From: Patulibacter minatonensis DSM 18081
GTDB lineage: Bacteria > Actinomycetota > Thermoleophilia > Solirubrobacterales > Solirubrobacteraceae
Assembly (NCBI RefSeq): GCF_000519325.1
Contig: NZ_KI912613.1
Location: forward strand, 1,651,252-1,715,251
DNA length: 64,000 nt
Direction: 5' to 3'
This document shows positions 41,778 to 51,060 of the stretch, one piece after another (within the stretch, counting starts at the first letter, position 1; every line of letters starts with the position of its first letter). The position numbers and the translations under genes are program-made. Below the pieces are notes generated by a model. It did not search any database. It saw nothing but the letters and a program-made list of their open reading frames with translations, and was not told the origin of the DNA.

Positions 41778-42215
41778 GTGAGCAGCTCGCTGGGCCCCGA
41801 GGAGCTTGCCCGCTGGGAGGCGTGGAAGCGCTCCAGCGACGCCGTCATCGAGCGCGTCCGCCGCGAGGTCCGCACCGCGACGGGGCTGTCGAACGCCGAC
41901 TTCGGCGTCCTGAAGATCGTCGCCGCCGCGGGCGGGACGGTCCGGCAGCAGGCGCTGTGCGACGGGCTCGAGTGGACCCAGAGCCGGACCTCGAACCACC
42001 TGTCGCGGATGGAGCGCCGCGGGCTCGTCGTCCGCGAGACCCTCGAGGGGGGCGGCGTCGAGATCACGGCGACCGCGCGCGGCGCCGAGCTGATCGGACG
42101 GGCCGTCCCGGTCCACGCCGCCGCGGTCCGCGAGCACCTGCTCGAGCGCCTCGACGACACCGCGCACGGCGCGATCGCGGAGCTCGCGGCCGACCTGACG
42201 ACGTCCCCGGGCTGA
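41778..42215 (+). CDS. MarR-family transcriptional regulator
   Basis: A 145-residue winged-helix dimer. Residues 1-40 form the dimerisation helix (EELARWEAWKRSSDAVIERV), the recognition helix is WTQSRTSNHLSRMERRGLV, the wing TLEGGGVEITATARGA, and a C-terminal helix pair closes the dimer. MarR repressors usually bind palindromes in divergent promoters and are released by aromatic or oxidised ligands. Its target may be the LLM gene region upstream, which is inference. A closely related decayed copy lies at 33531-33716. Confidence 0.9.
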   Translation: MSSSLGPEELARWEAWKRSSDAVIERVRREVRTATGLSNADFGVLKIVAAAGGTVRQQALCDGLEWTQSRTSNHLSRMERRGLVVRETLEGGGVEITATARGAELIGRAVPVHAAAVREHLLERLDDTAHGAIAELAADLTTSPG

Positions 42216-42444
42216 CCGACCCCCGCACGCGCCCGTCGCACCGGACCGGGGCGCGGGGAGCAGGACCGGTGTCGTCCGGGCGTCCGCGTGCGGGCCCCGG
42301 ACGACGTCCCGGGATCGCGTACCGTGGTGGTGTCCGCCGCAACAACGGCCGTTGTCGCGGGTTTCAGACGTCATACCCCGTAGTGCTTCGACGCGGCCGG
42401 CCCGGCCGCGACCCCTACGGATGTCCCTCGGAGAACGCACCCCG

Positions 42445-43959
42445 ATGACCCCTCGCCTCCTGCGCACGGCCCTCGTCGCCGCCACCCTCGCGGTCCTCGC
42501 GGTGCCATCCGCGGCATCGGCGGCGAACAGCCTCGAGGTCGGGATCGCCGACGAGAACGTGCTCAACGGCAACACCCCGGGTGGCGCCGACGCGACGGTC
42601 GCCCAGTGGAAGGCCTCCGGCGTCCAGGACGTCCGGATCTTCGCCCAGTGGGACAAGCTCGTCCCGCAGGACACGAAGGACGACACGAAGGCACCGGCGG
42701 GCTTCAACGCCGAGGACCCCGCGTCCTACGACTTCGCGAACCTGGACGCGAAGATCGACGTGGTCGCCAAGTACGGGCTCAACGTCACGCTCGTGGTCAC
42801 CGGACCCGGGCCCGTGTGGGGCTCGTCCGAGCCCGCGCGGAAGAACGGCACGTGGAAGCCGGACCCCGCGCAGTTCGCGAAGTTCGCGGCGGCGATCACG
42901 AAGAACGTCGGCCCGAAGGTCGCGCGCTACATCGTCTGGAACGAGCCCAACCAGGGCTACTGGCTCCAGCCGCAGTACTCGTGCGTCGCGCGGAAGACCA
43001 CGATCCCGCCCTTCAAGTGCACCTCGGTCGCCCCGCACCTCTACCGCGAGCTGGCCCGGGCGGGCTACGACGCCATCCACGCCAACGACCCCGATGCGCG
43101 GGTGGCCGTCGGCGCGACCTCGTCCACCGGCATCAAGCTCCCCGACCGCGCCAACTCGACGACCGCGCCGCTCACGTTCCTGCGGAACATGGCCTGCGTC
43201 AACTCGAAGTACCGGAGCGTGCGCAGCGGCGACTGCAAGGGGTTCAAGGCCGTCACCGGCGACGCGCTGGCGTACCACCCGCACTCGACGACGAAGTCCC
43301 CCGGCCAGGCCGACCCCGTCTCGGGCAACGCGCGGATGGCCGACCTCCCCCGGCTGATCAAGGTCATCGACAAGCTGACCGCCCGCAAGCGCCTGAAGGT
43401 CTCCGGGGCCAAGCGGCTGCCGCTGTGGCTCGACGAGTACGGCTACCAGACGAATCCGCCCGACAAGCGGGACGGTCACCAGTCGCCGGCCGTCGCCGCC
43501 GCGTACCTGCAGTGGGGCTGGTCGCTCGCGGCGCGCAACCCGCGCGTCGAGACGCTCACGCAGTACGAGTGGTTCGACGAGGAGCTCGGCGAGGACAAGA
43601 ACGGCGACCAGACGTTCAACAAGTGGCAGTCGGGCCTGTTCACCGTCGACGGCAAGCCGAAGGCCCTGGCCGCGGTCTTCGCGAACCCGATCTTCGGCTG
43701 GTACACGAAGTCCAGCGGCTACATCTGGGGTCAGGTGCGTCCGGGGGACGCGGCGACGACCGTCCGCCTGCAGCAGGGCGGGAAGGCGTCGTCGTCGTTC
43801 AAGGACTACAAGACGATCACGACCGACAAGTACGGGATCTTCCAGGTCAAGGTGCCGAGGTCGACGACGACCCGGTACCGGTTCGTCTACACCGACCCGA
43901 ACACGCAGGCCGAGGTCACGAGCGCGGCCGTGCCGCTGCGCAGGCCCACCGGGAAGTGA
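42445..43959 (+). CDS. Secreted clan GH-A glycoside hydrolase
   Basis: A 504-residue exported TIM-barrel glycosidase (GH5/GH39-like). Signal peptide LLRTALVAATLAVLAVPSAASAAN follows ATG 42445, which has GGAG upstream; ATG 42421 in frame is an alternative. Catalytic acid/base E167 in IVWNEPNQGYW and nucleophile E331 in LWLDEYGYQT fit the retaining clan GH-A pattern, with AYHPHS before the nucleophile strand. A C-terminal beta-sandwich (TTVRLQQGG to the end) probably binds carbohydrate or the wall. Substrate may be a plant or microbial polysaccharide. Gap before it (229 bases) holds no gene. Confidence 0.88.
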   Translation: MTPRLLRTALVAATLAVLAVPSAASAANSLEVGIADENVLNGNTPGGADATVAQWKASGVQDVRIFAQWDKLVPQDTKDDTKAPAGFNAEDPASYDFANLDAKIDVVAKYGLNVTLVVTGPGPVWGSSEPARKNGTWKPDPAQFAKFAAAITKNVGPKVARYIVWNEPNQGYWLQPQYSCVARKTTIPPFKCTSVAPHLYRELARAGYDAIHANDPDARVAVGATSSTGIKLPDRANSTTAPLTFLRNMACVNSKYRSVRSGDCKGFKAVTGDALAYHPHSTTKSPGQADPVSGNARMADLPRLIKVIDKLTARKRLKVSGAKRLPLWLDEYGYQTNPPDKRDGHQSPAVAAAYLQWGWSLAARNPRVETLTQYEWFDEELGEDKNGDQTFNKWQSGLFTVDGKPKALAAVFANPIFGWYTKSSGYIWGQVRPGDAATTVRLQQGGKASSSFKDYKTITTDKYGIFQVKVPRSTTTRYRFVYTDPNTQAEVTSAAVPLRRPTGK

Positions 43960-43982
43960 GGCGGCGGCCGGGCGCTTCCCGG

Positions 43983-45587
43983 TCAGTCCTGCATCGCGGC
44001 GAGGCGCGCGCGGATCGCCGCGGCGCGCGGGTCGTCCGCGGGCAGCAGGCCGAGGAGCCGGTCGTGCGCGCCCGGGTCCTCCCGCCCGGCGGCGGTGCGG
44101 GTCCAGGCCAGCAGGGTGGCGGCGTCCGTCGCGATCGCGGCGCCCGCCCGCATCGCGCGGTCGAGCTCCTCCCGCAGTGCGACGACGGCCGGTGCGCCGG
44201 ATCGCGGCAGGAGCGGCGCCGGGCAGCGGTGCATCGCCTCGGCGAGCCGCCCGCGGCGGGCGGCGTCGAGGCCGCGGGCGAGGTCCGTGTCGACGGTCGC
44301 CGCGAGGCGGTAGGGCCGCGTGCGCAGGTGCGGTCCGAGCAGCCGCCGGAGCCGCGACAGCTCCGCCCGGACGGTGACCGGGTTCCCCTCGGGCCCGTAG
44401 AGATCGCGCGCGAGCTCGTCGCCCGTGCGTCCACCGGGATGCGCCGCGAGGACGGCGAGGATCTCGGCGTGCCGGAGGCTCAGGTCGTGCCGCTCGCCGG
44501 GGCGCCGGAGTCCCGGGGTCGCACCGTCGGGGACGAGCTCGATCGAGAGGCGGTCGACCGCGGGCGTGCCCGTGGGGTCGTCTCCGGCGAGGAGCGCGGC
44601 CGGGACGCGCGGGGCGACGCCTGCGCTCGCGGACGCCCCGTGCGGGAGGCGGTCGTCGGTGCCGCCGCGTGGGGCGACGTCCGCGGCGCGGACGAGGTGG
44701 CCGGCGCCGTCGGCGACGACGTCGGCCCGGGCGGTCGAACCGTCCGGCAGCGCGACGACGCCGTCGACCGGCGGATCGATGCGTCCCGTCAGCCAGCCGT
44801 GCGGCCAACAGGCGACGACGCGCCCGGACGGGCCGATGACCGCGGTGCGCGCGTGGCTGCGGTGCTCGAGGTCGGCGAGCAGCGCCTCGTGGAGCACGCG
44901 GTCGCGGCGGTGCACCCGCTCCGCCAGCAGGTGCTCGGCCATCCGGGCGGCGGAGGTGACGAAGCCGAGGATCATCGGGTGCGCCGTCCGGAGCGGCCCG
45001 CTGAGGTCGATCACGCCGAGGGGCGCGCCGGTCTCCGGGTCGTGGATCGGGGCGCCCGAGCAGACCCACGGGTGGTGCGTGCGGACGAAGTGCTCGCCGG
45101 AGAAGATCTGGACGGGGTGGTCGATCGCCAGCGCGGTGCCGATCGCGTTGGTGCCCACGGCGTCCTCGCTCCAGCGCGCGCCCTCGAAGAAGCCCAGGTC
45201 CGCCGCGGCCGCCTTGATCGCGCTGTGCCCCTCGGCCCACAGGAGCGTGCCCGTCGCGTCGGTGACGACGAGCAGATGGCCGGCGTCCTGCGCCACCCGG
45301 CCGACGGCCTGGTGGATCGCCGGGAGCGCGGCGGCCAGCGGGTGGGCCTGCCGGGCGTCGTCGATGTCGGACTCGCCGATGACCACGGGAGCGCGCTGGT
45401 CGTCGGGTGTGAGGCCCGCGCGGGTCGTGCGCCGCCACGAGTCGAGCACCACGCGGCGGACCTCGGACGGCACGCGGCCGTCGTGCTCGACGACCGTGCT
45501 GTGCGCGACCTGCAGCCGGCGGGCGAGGTCGAGCGGATCGGCCGAGGCGTCGAGGGCCACCCACGGGTTCCTGCGCGTCGTCTGCAT
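43983..45587 (-). CDS. GAF-domain transcriptional regulator (AcoR-like sensor, winged-helix output)
   Basis: A 534-residue regulator. The first 300 residues match the sensor half of AcoR/AcoK-type activators: SEVRRVVLDSWRRTTRAGL, HLLVVTDATGTLLWAEG, and the GAF signature WSEDAVGTNAIGTALAIDHP. The AAA+ sigma-54 domain and Fis helix are absent; instead a winged helix (LSLRHAEILAVLAAHPGGRT then NPVTVRAELSRLRRLLG) provides DNA binding. Such proteins often control alcohol, aldehyde or monooxygenase genes next door. It lies downstream of the flavin monooxygenase gene on the same strand. A possible TAGACT promoter box (plus 45673-45678) precedes it. Confidence 0.88.
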   Translation of the reverse strand: MQTTRRNPWVALDASADPLDLARRLQVAHSTVVEHDGRVPSEVRRVVLDSWRRTTRAGLTPDDQRAPVVIGESDIDDARQAHPLAAALPAIHQAVGRVAQDAGHLLVVTDATGTLLWAEGHSAIKAAAADLGFFEGARWSEDAVGTNAIGTALAIDHPVQIFSGEHFVRTHHPWVCSGAPIHDPETGAPLGVIDLSGPLRTAHPMILGFVTSAARMAEHLLAERVHRRDRVLHEALLADLEHRSHARTAVIGPSGRVVACWPHGWLTGRIDPPVDGVVALPDGSTARADVVADGAGHLVRAADVAPRGGTDDRLPHGASASAGVAPRVPAALLAGDDPTGTPAVDRLSIELVPDGATPGLRRPGERHDLSLRHAEILAVLAAHPGGRTGDELARDLYGPEGNPVTVRAELSRLRRLLGPHLRTRPYRLAATVDTDLARGLDAARRGRLAEAMHRCPAPLLPRSGAPAVVALREELDRAMRAGAAIATDAATLLAWTRTAAGREDPGAHDRLLGLLPADDPRAAAIRARLAAMQD

Positions 45588-45755
45588 CGCCGCGGGCCGT
45601 GCGCCGGGCGCCGTCGGTGGCGCCGCGGGCGGGCGCCGGCGATCCGGCGGGGGCCCGTCCTCCTCTCGACCCGAGTCTAGGAACGGGCTCGGGTGAGGGG
45701 TGGTGGATGCGACGGACGTGGCGCGTTGCCGCTCGGTGGGGGTAACGGCGAGGGC

Positions 45756-47573
45756 CTACGACAGGTGGTGGACCTCCTGCGGCGCGTAGACCGGGGTGTC
45801 GATGCCCTCGTAGCGGGCCTTGAGCTGGAGCGCCAGGTAGAGCGAGTAGTGGCGCGACTGGTGGAGGTTGCCGCCGTGGAACCAGAGGCCCGGCTGCTGG
45901 GTCGGCTTCCACATGTTGCGCTGCTCGCCCTCCCACGGGCCCGGGTCCTTCGTGGTCTCCGAGCCGAGGCCCCAGACCTTGCCCACGCGGTCGGCGACCT
46001 CCTGCGAGATGAGGTCCGCCGCCCAGCCGTTCATCGACCCGTAGCCGGTGGCGTAGACGACGAGGTCCGCGGGCAGCTCGGTGCCGTCGGCGAGGACGAC
46101 CGCGTCCTCCGTCAGGCGCTCGACCTGGCCGTGCGCGAGCTTGACCTCGCCGTCGGCGACCAGCTCGGCCGAGCCCACGTCGATGTAGTAGCCCGACCCG
46201 CGGCGCAGGTACTTCATGAAGAGGCCGGAGCCGTCGTCGCCCCAGTCGTGGTCGAAGCCCGCGGCCTCCAGGCGCGCGTAGAAGTCCTTGTCGCGCTCGG
46301 CCATCTGCTCGTACAGCGGGATCTGGAACTCGTGCATGATCCGGTACGGCAGCGACGCGAAGATCAGGTCGGCCTTCTCCGTCGTCACCCCGTTCGCGAG
46401 CGCCTCCTCGGAGTACAGGGCGCCCAGGCCGATCTCCATCAGCGACGCCGACTTCACGATGTGGGTCGACGAGCGCTGCACCATCGTCACGTCGGCGCCC
46501 GACTCCCAGAGCGCGCCGCAGATGTCGAAGCTCGAGTTGTTCGAGCCGATCACGACGCACCGCTTGCCCGCGTAGGCGTCCGGACCGGGGTGCGCCGAGG
46601 AGTGGTGCTGGTCGCCGCGGAAGACGTCCTGGCCGGGGATCGTCGGCACGTTCGGCTTGCCGGACATGCCGGTGGCGAGGACGAGCTGCTTCGGGCGCAG
46701 CGTCAGCGGGACGCCGCCCTGCTCGAGCTGCACGGTCCACTCGCCGCGCGCCTCGTCGTACTGCGCGCTCGTGACGGCGGTGGAGCTCCAGTAGTCGAGC
46801 TCCATGACCCGCGTGTACATCTCGAGCCAGTCGGCGACCTTGTCCTTCGGCGCGAAGACCGGCCAGTTCTCGGGGAACTTGATGTAGGGCAGGTGGTCGT
46901 ACCAGACGGGGTCGTGCAGGCAGAGCGACTTGTAGCGGCTGCGCCACTGGTCGCCCGGCCGCGGGTGCTTGTCGACGATCAGGGTCGGCACGCCCAGCTG
47001 CTTCAGCCGCGCGCCGAGCGCGATCCCGCCCTGTCCGCCGCCGACGACGAGGATCTCGGGCTGCGTCTCGTAGCCGAGCTCGCGGGCCTCGCGCTCGCGC
47101 TTCTCGGTCCACGTCTCGCGACCCGGGGTCGCGCCGTGCTCCGCACCCATCGGCCGGGCCGTGCCACGGGGCTCTTCGTGCCCCTTCAGCTCCTGCAGCG
47201 TCGTCAGGAGCGTCCACGCCCGGCCGTCCTTCAGCCGCAGGTGCCCGCCCCCGCGACCGGTCGCGGTCTCGAAGGCGATCCACGCCTCGGTGACGCCGTC
47301 GGCCGACGCGGCCGGCTCGGTCGTGCGGAAGCCCCGCGGTCGCGCGGTGGCGAGCGTCGCCTCGAGCAGCTCCTGCACGCCCTCCCGGCCCTCGACGGTC
47401 TTCAGGTTCCACGTCAGCGCGACGAGGTCCCGCCAGAAGCAGGTCTCCACGAAGAGCCCGGCGGCCGCGGCGGCGTCGCCCTGCTCGAGCGCGTCGTTGA
47501 AGGCGTCCAACCAGCGGCCGACCTCCTGGTCGGCGGTGGTGCTCTCGGGGCGGATCTCGGTCTCGGGCGTCAT
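45756..47573 (-). CDS. Flavin-containing monooxygenase with N-terminal NTF2/SnoaL domain
   Basis: A 605-residue fusion. Residues 1-135 form an NTF2/SnoaL-like cone (WLDAFNDALEQGDAAAAAGL and WRDLVALTWNLKTVEG). Residues 170-605 are a class B flavin monooxygenase/TrkA-type NAD(P)/FAD oxidoreductase: FAD motif VVGGGQGGIALGARL (about 175), DQWRSRYKSLCLHDPVWYDH, and the second Rossmann motif VVIGSNNSSFDICGAL (about 339). The FxGxxxHxxxW signature is replaced by FRGDQHHSSAHPG, so oxygenation specificity differs from Baeyer-Villiger enzymes. ATG with GAGGAG upstream. Substrate unknown. Confidence 0.9.
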   Translation of the reverse strand: MTPETEIRPESTTADQEVGRWLDAFNDALEQGDAAAAAGLFVETCFWRDLVALTWNLKTVEGREGVQELLEATLATARPRGFRTTEPAASADGVTEAWIAFETATGRGGGHLRLKDGRAWTLLTTLQELKGHEEPRGTARPMGAEHGATPGRETWTEKREREARELGYETQPEILVVGGGQGGIALGARLKQLGVPTLIVDKHPRPGDQWRSRYKSLCLHDPVWYDHLPYIKFPENWPVFAPKDKVADWLEMYTRVMELDYWSSTAVTSAQYDEARGEWTVQLEQGGVPLTLRPKQLVLATGMSGKPNVPTIPGQDVFRGDQHHSSAHPGPDAYAGKRCVVIGSNNSSFDICGALWESGADVTMVQRSSTHIVKSASLMEIGLGALYSEEALANGVTTEKADLIFASLPYRIMHEFQIPLYEQMAERDKDFYARLEAAGFDHDWGDDGSGLFMKYLRRGSGYYIDVGSAELVADGEVKLAHGQVERLTEDAVVLADGTELPADLVVYATGYGSMNGWAADLISQEVADRVGKVWGLGSETTKDPGPWEGEQRNMWKPTQQPGLWFHGGNLHQSRHYSLYLALQLKARYEGIDTPVYAPQEVHHLS

Positions 47574-47663
47574 GGTGCTCCTCGGAGGACGGTGGAACTC
47601 GATCCTGGTCCGCCGCGGAGGGCGCTGCCGACGGCGCCGTGCAACGTCGGTGCAACGCGGCCG

Positions 47664-47840
47664 CTACAGCCCCTGTCCCACCGTGGGCGTCACCTTGAAG
47701 CGCTCCTCCGGGTACATCGCGTGGATCTGCTTCCAGAACGCCGACGGGGAGGCCGCCTCGACCGACGTGGTCGTCGTCCCGCGCGCGATCCACGGCTTGC
47801 CCGGCTCGTACTCGGTGACGTCGAACGTGTAGGTCTCCAT
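47664..47840 (-). CDS. Small conserved-looking protein, 58 residues
   Basis: A 58-residue frame starting METYTFDVTEYEPGKPWIAR with alternating charged and hydrophobic residues; a short alpha/beta fold seems likely. It lies 90 bases upstream of the monooxygenase on the same strand and might be an accessory. No Shine-Dalgarno sequence; GTG 47870 is an alternative start. No family recognised, but SFWKQIHAMYPEERFKV looks like a real protein surface helix. Confidence 0.55.
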   Translation of the reverse strand: METYTFDVTEYEPGKPWIARGTTTTSVEAASPSAFWKQIHAMYPEERFKVTPTVGQGL

Positions 47841-47892
47841 CGGAGGACCATCGCAGCGCGCGGGGTCCACCGGGTGACGGTTCCGGTCGCGG

Positions 47893-50800
47893 TCAGTGCC
47901 AGAGCGTCCGACGGCTCGTCACGTAGGCCGCGTCCGCCGATGCGGCGGCGGTCAGCGCGTCGCGGCCCGTCGCGCCGGTGCGCCCGGCGAACCGGAGCTC
48001 GCCCGGGCCCACGTGGGCCTCCCACGACCGGTGGTAGACCGTCGCGCGGTCCTTGTGCGTACCGAGGTCGGAGGGCACCGCGTGCCACGCGACCTCGAGC
48101 GGCGGCCGGCCGGTCAGGGCCCGCCACGCGACGCTGCGTCGGCGGCGGTCCGGCGGCCACACCGGCCGGCCGAGGACCCAGCGCTGACCTGCCGCGGGGG
48201 AGAGCGCCTCGTCCAGCGCGTCGGCGAAGCGGCGGTTCTCGTCGGCGTCGCCGGCCGCCAGGGCGCAGCGCACGAGCCCGCCGGGGCGCGGGGCGATCAC
48301 GAGCGAGTCGGCCGCGGTCGGCGACAGCTCGCCCAGCTCGCGGTAGGCGTCGACCACGGCCCGCGCGACGCGGTCCAGCGGCAGCACGGCCGGGTACGCG
48401 GTCCGCAGCGACCCCGCGAGGAACAGGGACCGGGACCTCGTGATGCGCGGCGGCGGGCCGTCGGGCGTGGCGTCGGGCAGCAGCGCCTCCGCCCCGAGGG
48501 GGCGCCCGACGGCGGTGCTCGGCCGGACGGCGCCGGTGGATCCTCGGGGCGCGCCGGCGGTCCCGACACCGCCTCCGAGCCGGGCGCCGGCACCGGACGC
48601 ACCCCCGACCGACGACCCCGGCCCGGCCGCCCCGGGCTCGAGCAGCCGCGTCGCGCCCGCCCCGGTCCGCCCGGCAGCGGCGCCGACGAGCAGCACCGGG
48701 ACGTCCTCGCCGACGTACGGCTCGCCGACCCGCCAGCGCTCACGCGCGGCGTGGTGGTCGGCGGTGCGCGCGGCGGCGGAGGCGTTCAGCGCGGCGTGGT
48801 CCTCGTCGGCGGGCGGCAGGTACGGGGACAGCGTCGGGTGGACGTGCGAGACGCCCGACTCGATCGACCCGTCCTCGCACGGTGCGCGCAGGTGCGCATG
48901 TCGGCGGACGAAGCGGTCGTGGTCGGCGGTGCCGCGCGCGAGGTCCGCGGCGATGCAGACGACGTCCCAGTTGGACGAGATCTTCCCGTCGTCGGCGGGG
49001 TCCAGGCGCAGCGTGCGTCCGCGCATCTGCCGGACGGAGACGTCGGCGGCGACGCTCGTGAGGTCGAGGAGGACGTTCAGGACCGGCGCGTCCCAGCCCT
49101 CGCCGAGCAGCCCGCGGGTGCCGATCAAGCACTGCGTCGTCCCGTCGGCGAGCGCCCGCCCGGCGGCGGCGACCCACGCGCGGCTGTCCCACCCCGGGGC
49201 GCCGAGGACGACGAGCCCGTCCTCCTCGCGGCGCTCCGTCGCACCGAGCGCGGCGGCGAACCGTTCGGCGTCGTCCGGCAGGCAGGCCACGGTCCGCCCG
49301 GTCACGAGCAGCGGCCGCAGCGCGGCGGTCCGGACGTCGTCGGCGAAGGTGCGCAGGACGGCCCGCGCGCCGCCGCTGAGCGCGAGCGCCGCGTCCTCGC
49401 CCGACGACGGCGGGTGCTCGGTGTCGCAGAGGACCGCCGCGCGCAGGGCGTCCCCGCGGGTCTCGGCCTCGACGCCCAGGACTTCGATCGCGGCGAGCGG
49501 CTTGGCGGCGCTCTGGAGCAGGACGCGGTCGACGTCGGACGCGGCCCGCCGGACGCCGCCGCGGGTGAGCCCGAAGCCGAGGTCGCGCAGGCCGACGCCG
49601 AGCTCGTCGAGCCGGCGCTCGGCCGCGTCGCCGGGGTGCGCGCGCAGGCAGCCGACCGCGTAGTCGCCGATCAGGACGAGCCAGTCGTCGAGGGTCGGCG
49701 GCTCGCGCCAGCCCTCGCCCCGGGGCGCGTCGTCGGGGAGCTCCAGACCGGACGACGCCAGGTAGCGCAGGCCTGCGCGGGCGAGGTCGGGCCGGCGGGC
49801 GGCGAGCGTCGAGAACGGGATCCGGGCCGTGCCGTCGCCGGTGTCGCGGTGCCGGATCCGGCCGATCACCCAGGGGCCGAACGCGAGGTCCTCCTCCTCG
49901 GCGACCGCCGGCTCGTGCAGGCGGTCCAGGAGCTCCGCGAACCGGACGTGGCGCTCGGCGAGCCACGCGCGCTCGCCCGGCAGCGGCGTCGTGAACCACG
50001 CGAGCTCCTGGTACGGCGCGAGGTGCCCGTCACGGACGACCGCGGGGGTGGAGACCTCGAAGTCCACCGGCCCGAGCAGCCCGGCGTAGAGGTCGGCCTC
50101 GTCGCCGCGCAGGTCGGCCGGCGACGTCGCCGTCAGCGCGACCACGTGGACGTCGTCGCCGAGCGAGCGGACGAGCGCCCGCACGAGGTACCCCCACATC
50201 GACGCGAGGTGGTGGCACTCGTCGAGGACCAGCGTGCGGACGCCGGCGGCACGCAGGATCCGCAGCCGCTCGCGGGCCTCGGGGGCGATCAACGCGTCGA
50301 GGGCGGCCTCGGCGTCGCGGGCGGCGGGGCCGGTGGTCGACGTCGGGTCGCCGTCGGCTGCGGCAGACGCGTCCGAGTCGACGGTCCCGCCACGCGCGAT
50401 CGTCTTCTTCAGCCGCGCGACCTCGGCCCGGACCTCGCGGTCGTGCCGTCTTCGCGCCGCGCCGGTGAAGGCGTCGGCCGTCGCCCGCGCCTCGGCGATC
50501 GTGACCGCGGTCGCGCGGGCGCGCTCCTCCGCGAGCCGGGCCTCGGCGGCCTCGCGGAGCGTCTCCCCGGGGTCGCCGGTGCGACAGACCGCCTGGTAGG
50601 TCAGGACGTGCAGCGGGCCGGCCGGCGCGAGCGTCGCGGCCGGATCCGCACCGAACAGCGACAGCTTCTCGGCCCACTGCGCCTGGATCGTCGCGGTCGG
50701 CGCGAGCACCAGCGCGGGCCGGCCGAGCCGCCGCACGATCTCCATGCCGACGACCGTCTTGCCCGACCCCGGCGGCGCGACGATGTGCGTCTCGGTGCGC

Positions 50801-50907
50801 CCGGCGTCGCGGTCGGCCTCGAACGCGTCGAGGGCCCGCCGCTGGTACGGGCGCAGGGGGCTCGACAGGGCCAACGCGGCGAACGGGTCGGCGGCTGGTC
50901 CGGGCAC
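47893..50907 (-). CDS. Large SF2 DEAD/DEAH-type helicase
   Basis: A 1004-residue superfamily 2 helicase. Motif Q/I region RPYQRRALDAF and APPGSGKTVVG (Walker A, about residue 45), motif II as LDECHH, motif III LTATSPA, motif VI VRQMRGRTLRL. Between motif Ib and II a charged coiled-coil insert (about residues 120-210) replaces the usual short linker, and about 350 residues follow motif VI including a Gly/Ala-rich linker and a mixed alpha/beta domain of unknown type. No methylase, nuclease or defence partner lies adjacent. GTG 50907 has TAGGCT six bases upstream. Role in repair or defence is open. Confidence 0.85.
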   Translation of the reverse strand: MPGPAADPFAALALSSPLRPYQRRALDAFEADRDAGRTETHIVAPPGSGKTVVGMEIVRRLGRPALVLAPTATIQAQWAEKLSLFGADPAATLAPAGPLHVLTYQAVCRTGDPGETLREAAEARLAEERARATAVTIAEARATADAFTGAARRRHDREVRAEVARLKKTIARGGTVDSDASAAADGDPTSTTGPAARDAEAALDALIAPEARERLRILRAAGVRTLVLDECHHLASMWGYLVRALVRSLGDDVHVVALTATSPADLRGDEADLYAGLLGPVDFEVSTPAVVRDGHLAPYQELAWFTTPLPGERAWLAERHVRFAELLDRLHEPAVAEEEDLAFGPWVIGRIRHRDTGDGTARIPFSTLAARRPDLARAGLRYLASSGLELPDDAPRGEGWREPPTLDDWLVLIGDYAVGCLRAHPGDAAERRLDELGVGLRDLGFGLTRGGVRRAASDVDRVLLQSAAKPLAAIEVLGVEAETRGDALRAAVLCDTEHPPSSGEDAALALSGGARAVLRTFADDVRTAALRPLLVTGRTVACLPDDAERFAAALGATERREEDGLVVLGAPGWDSRAWVAAAGRALADGTTQCLIGTRGLLGEGWDAPVLNVLLDLTSVAADVSVRQMRGRTLRLDPADDGKISSNWDVVCIAADLARGTADHDRFVRRHAHLRAPCEDGSIESGVSHVHPTLSPYLPPADEDHAALNASAAARTADHHAARERWRVGEPYVGEDVPVLLVGAAAGRTGAGATRLLEPGAAGPGSSVGGASGAGARLGGGVGTAGAPRGSTGAVRPSTAVGRPLGAEALLPDATPDGPPPRITRSRSLFLAGSLRTAYPAVLPLDRVARAVVDAYRELGELSPTAADSLVIAPRPGGLVRCALAAGDADENRRFADALDEALSPAAGQRWVLGRPVWPPDRRRRSVAWRALTGRPPLEVAWHAVPSDLGTHKDRATVYHRSWEAHVGPGELRFAGRTGATGRDALTAAASADAAYVTSRRTLWH

Positions 50908-50913
50908 CGGGCC

Positions 50914-50919
50914 AGCCTA
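50914..50919 (-). promoter_or_regulatory. -10-like box for leaderless start at 50907
   Basis: Minus-strand TAGGCT precedes GTG 50907 by six bases without a Shine-Dalgarno sequence. Confidence 0.6.
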
Positions 50920-51060
50920 GACGGGCCGGGCGGGGATCCTCGGAGAGGGTCGGACGGTGCCCGACGCGACGCGCGTGCCGTCGACCGCACGGCCATCCCC
51001 TCCCGCACGAGGTTCCACGAGTGCTTAGATGACGCAGCCGTCACCGATGCCCGAGGACTC

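Noticed and set aside
42415-47793. A 1792-codon minus-strand frame
   Set aside because: It is a shadow of the GH-A glycosidase, GAF regulator and flavin monooxygenase, with Arg/Pro-rich translation and no domain signal.
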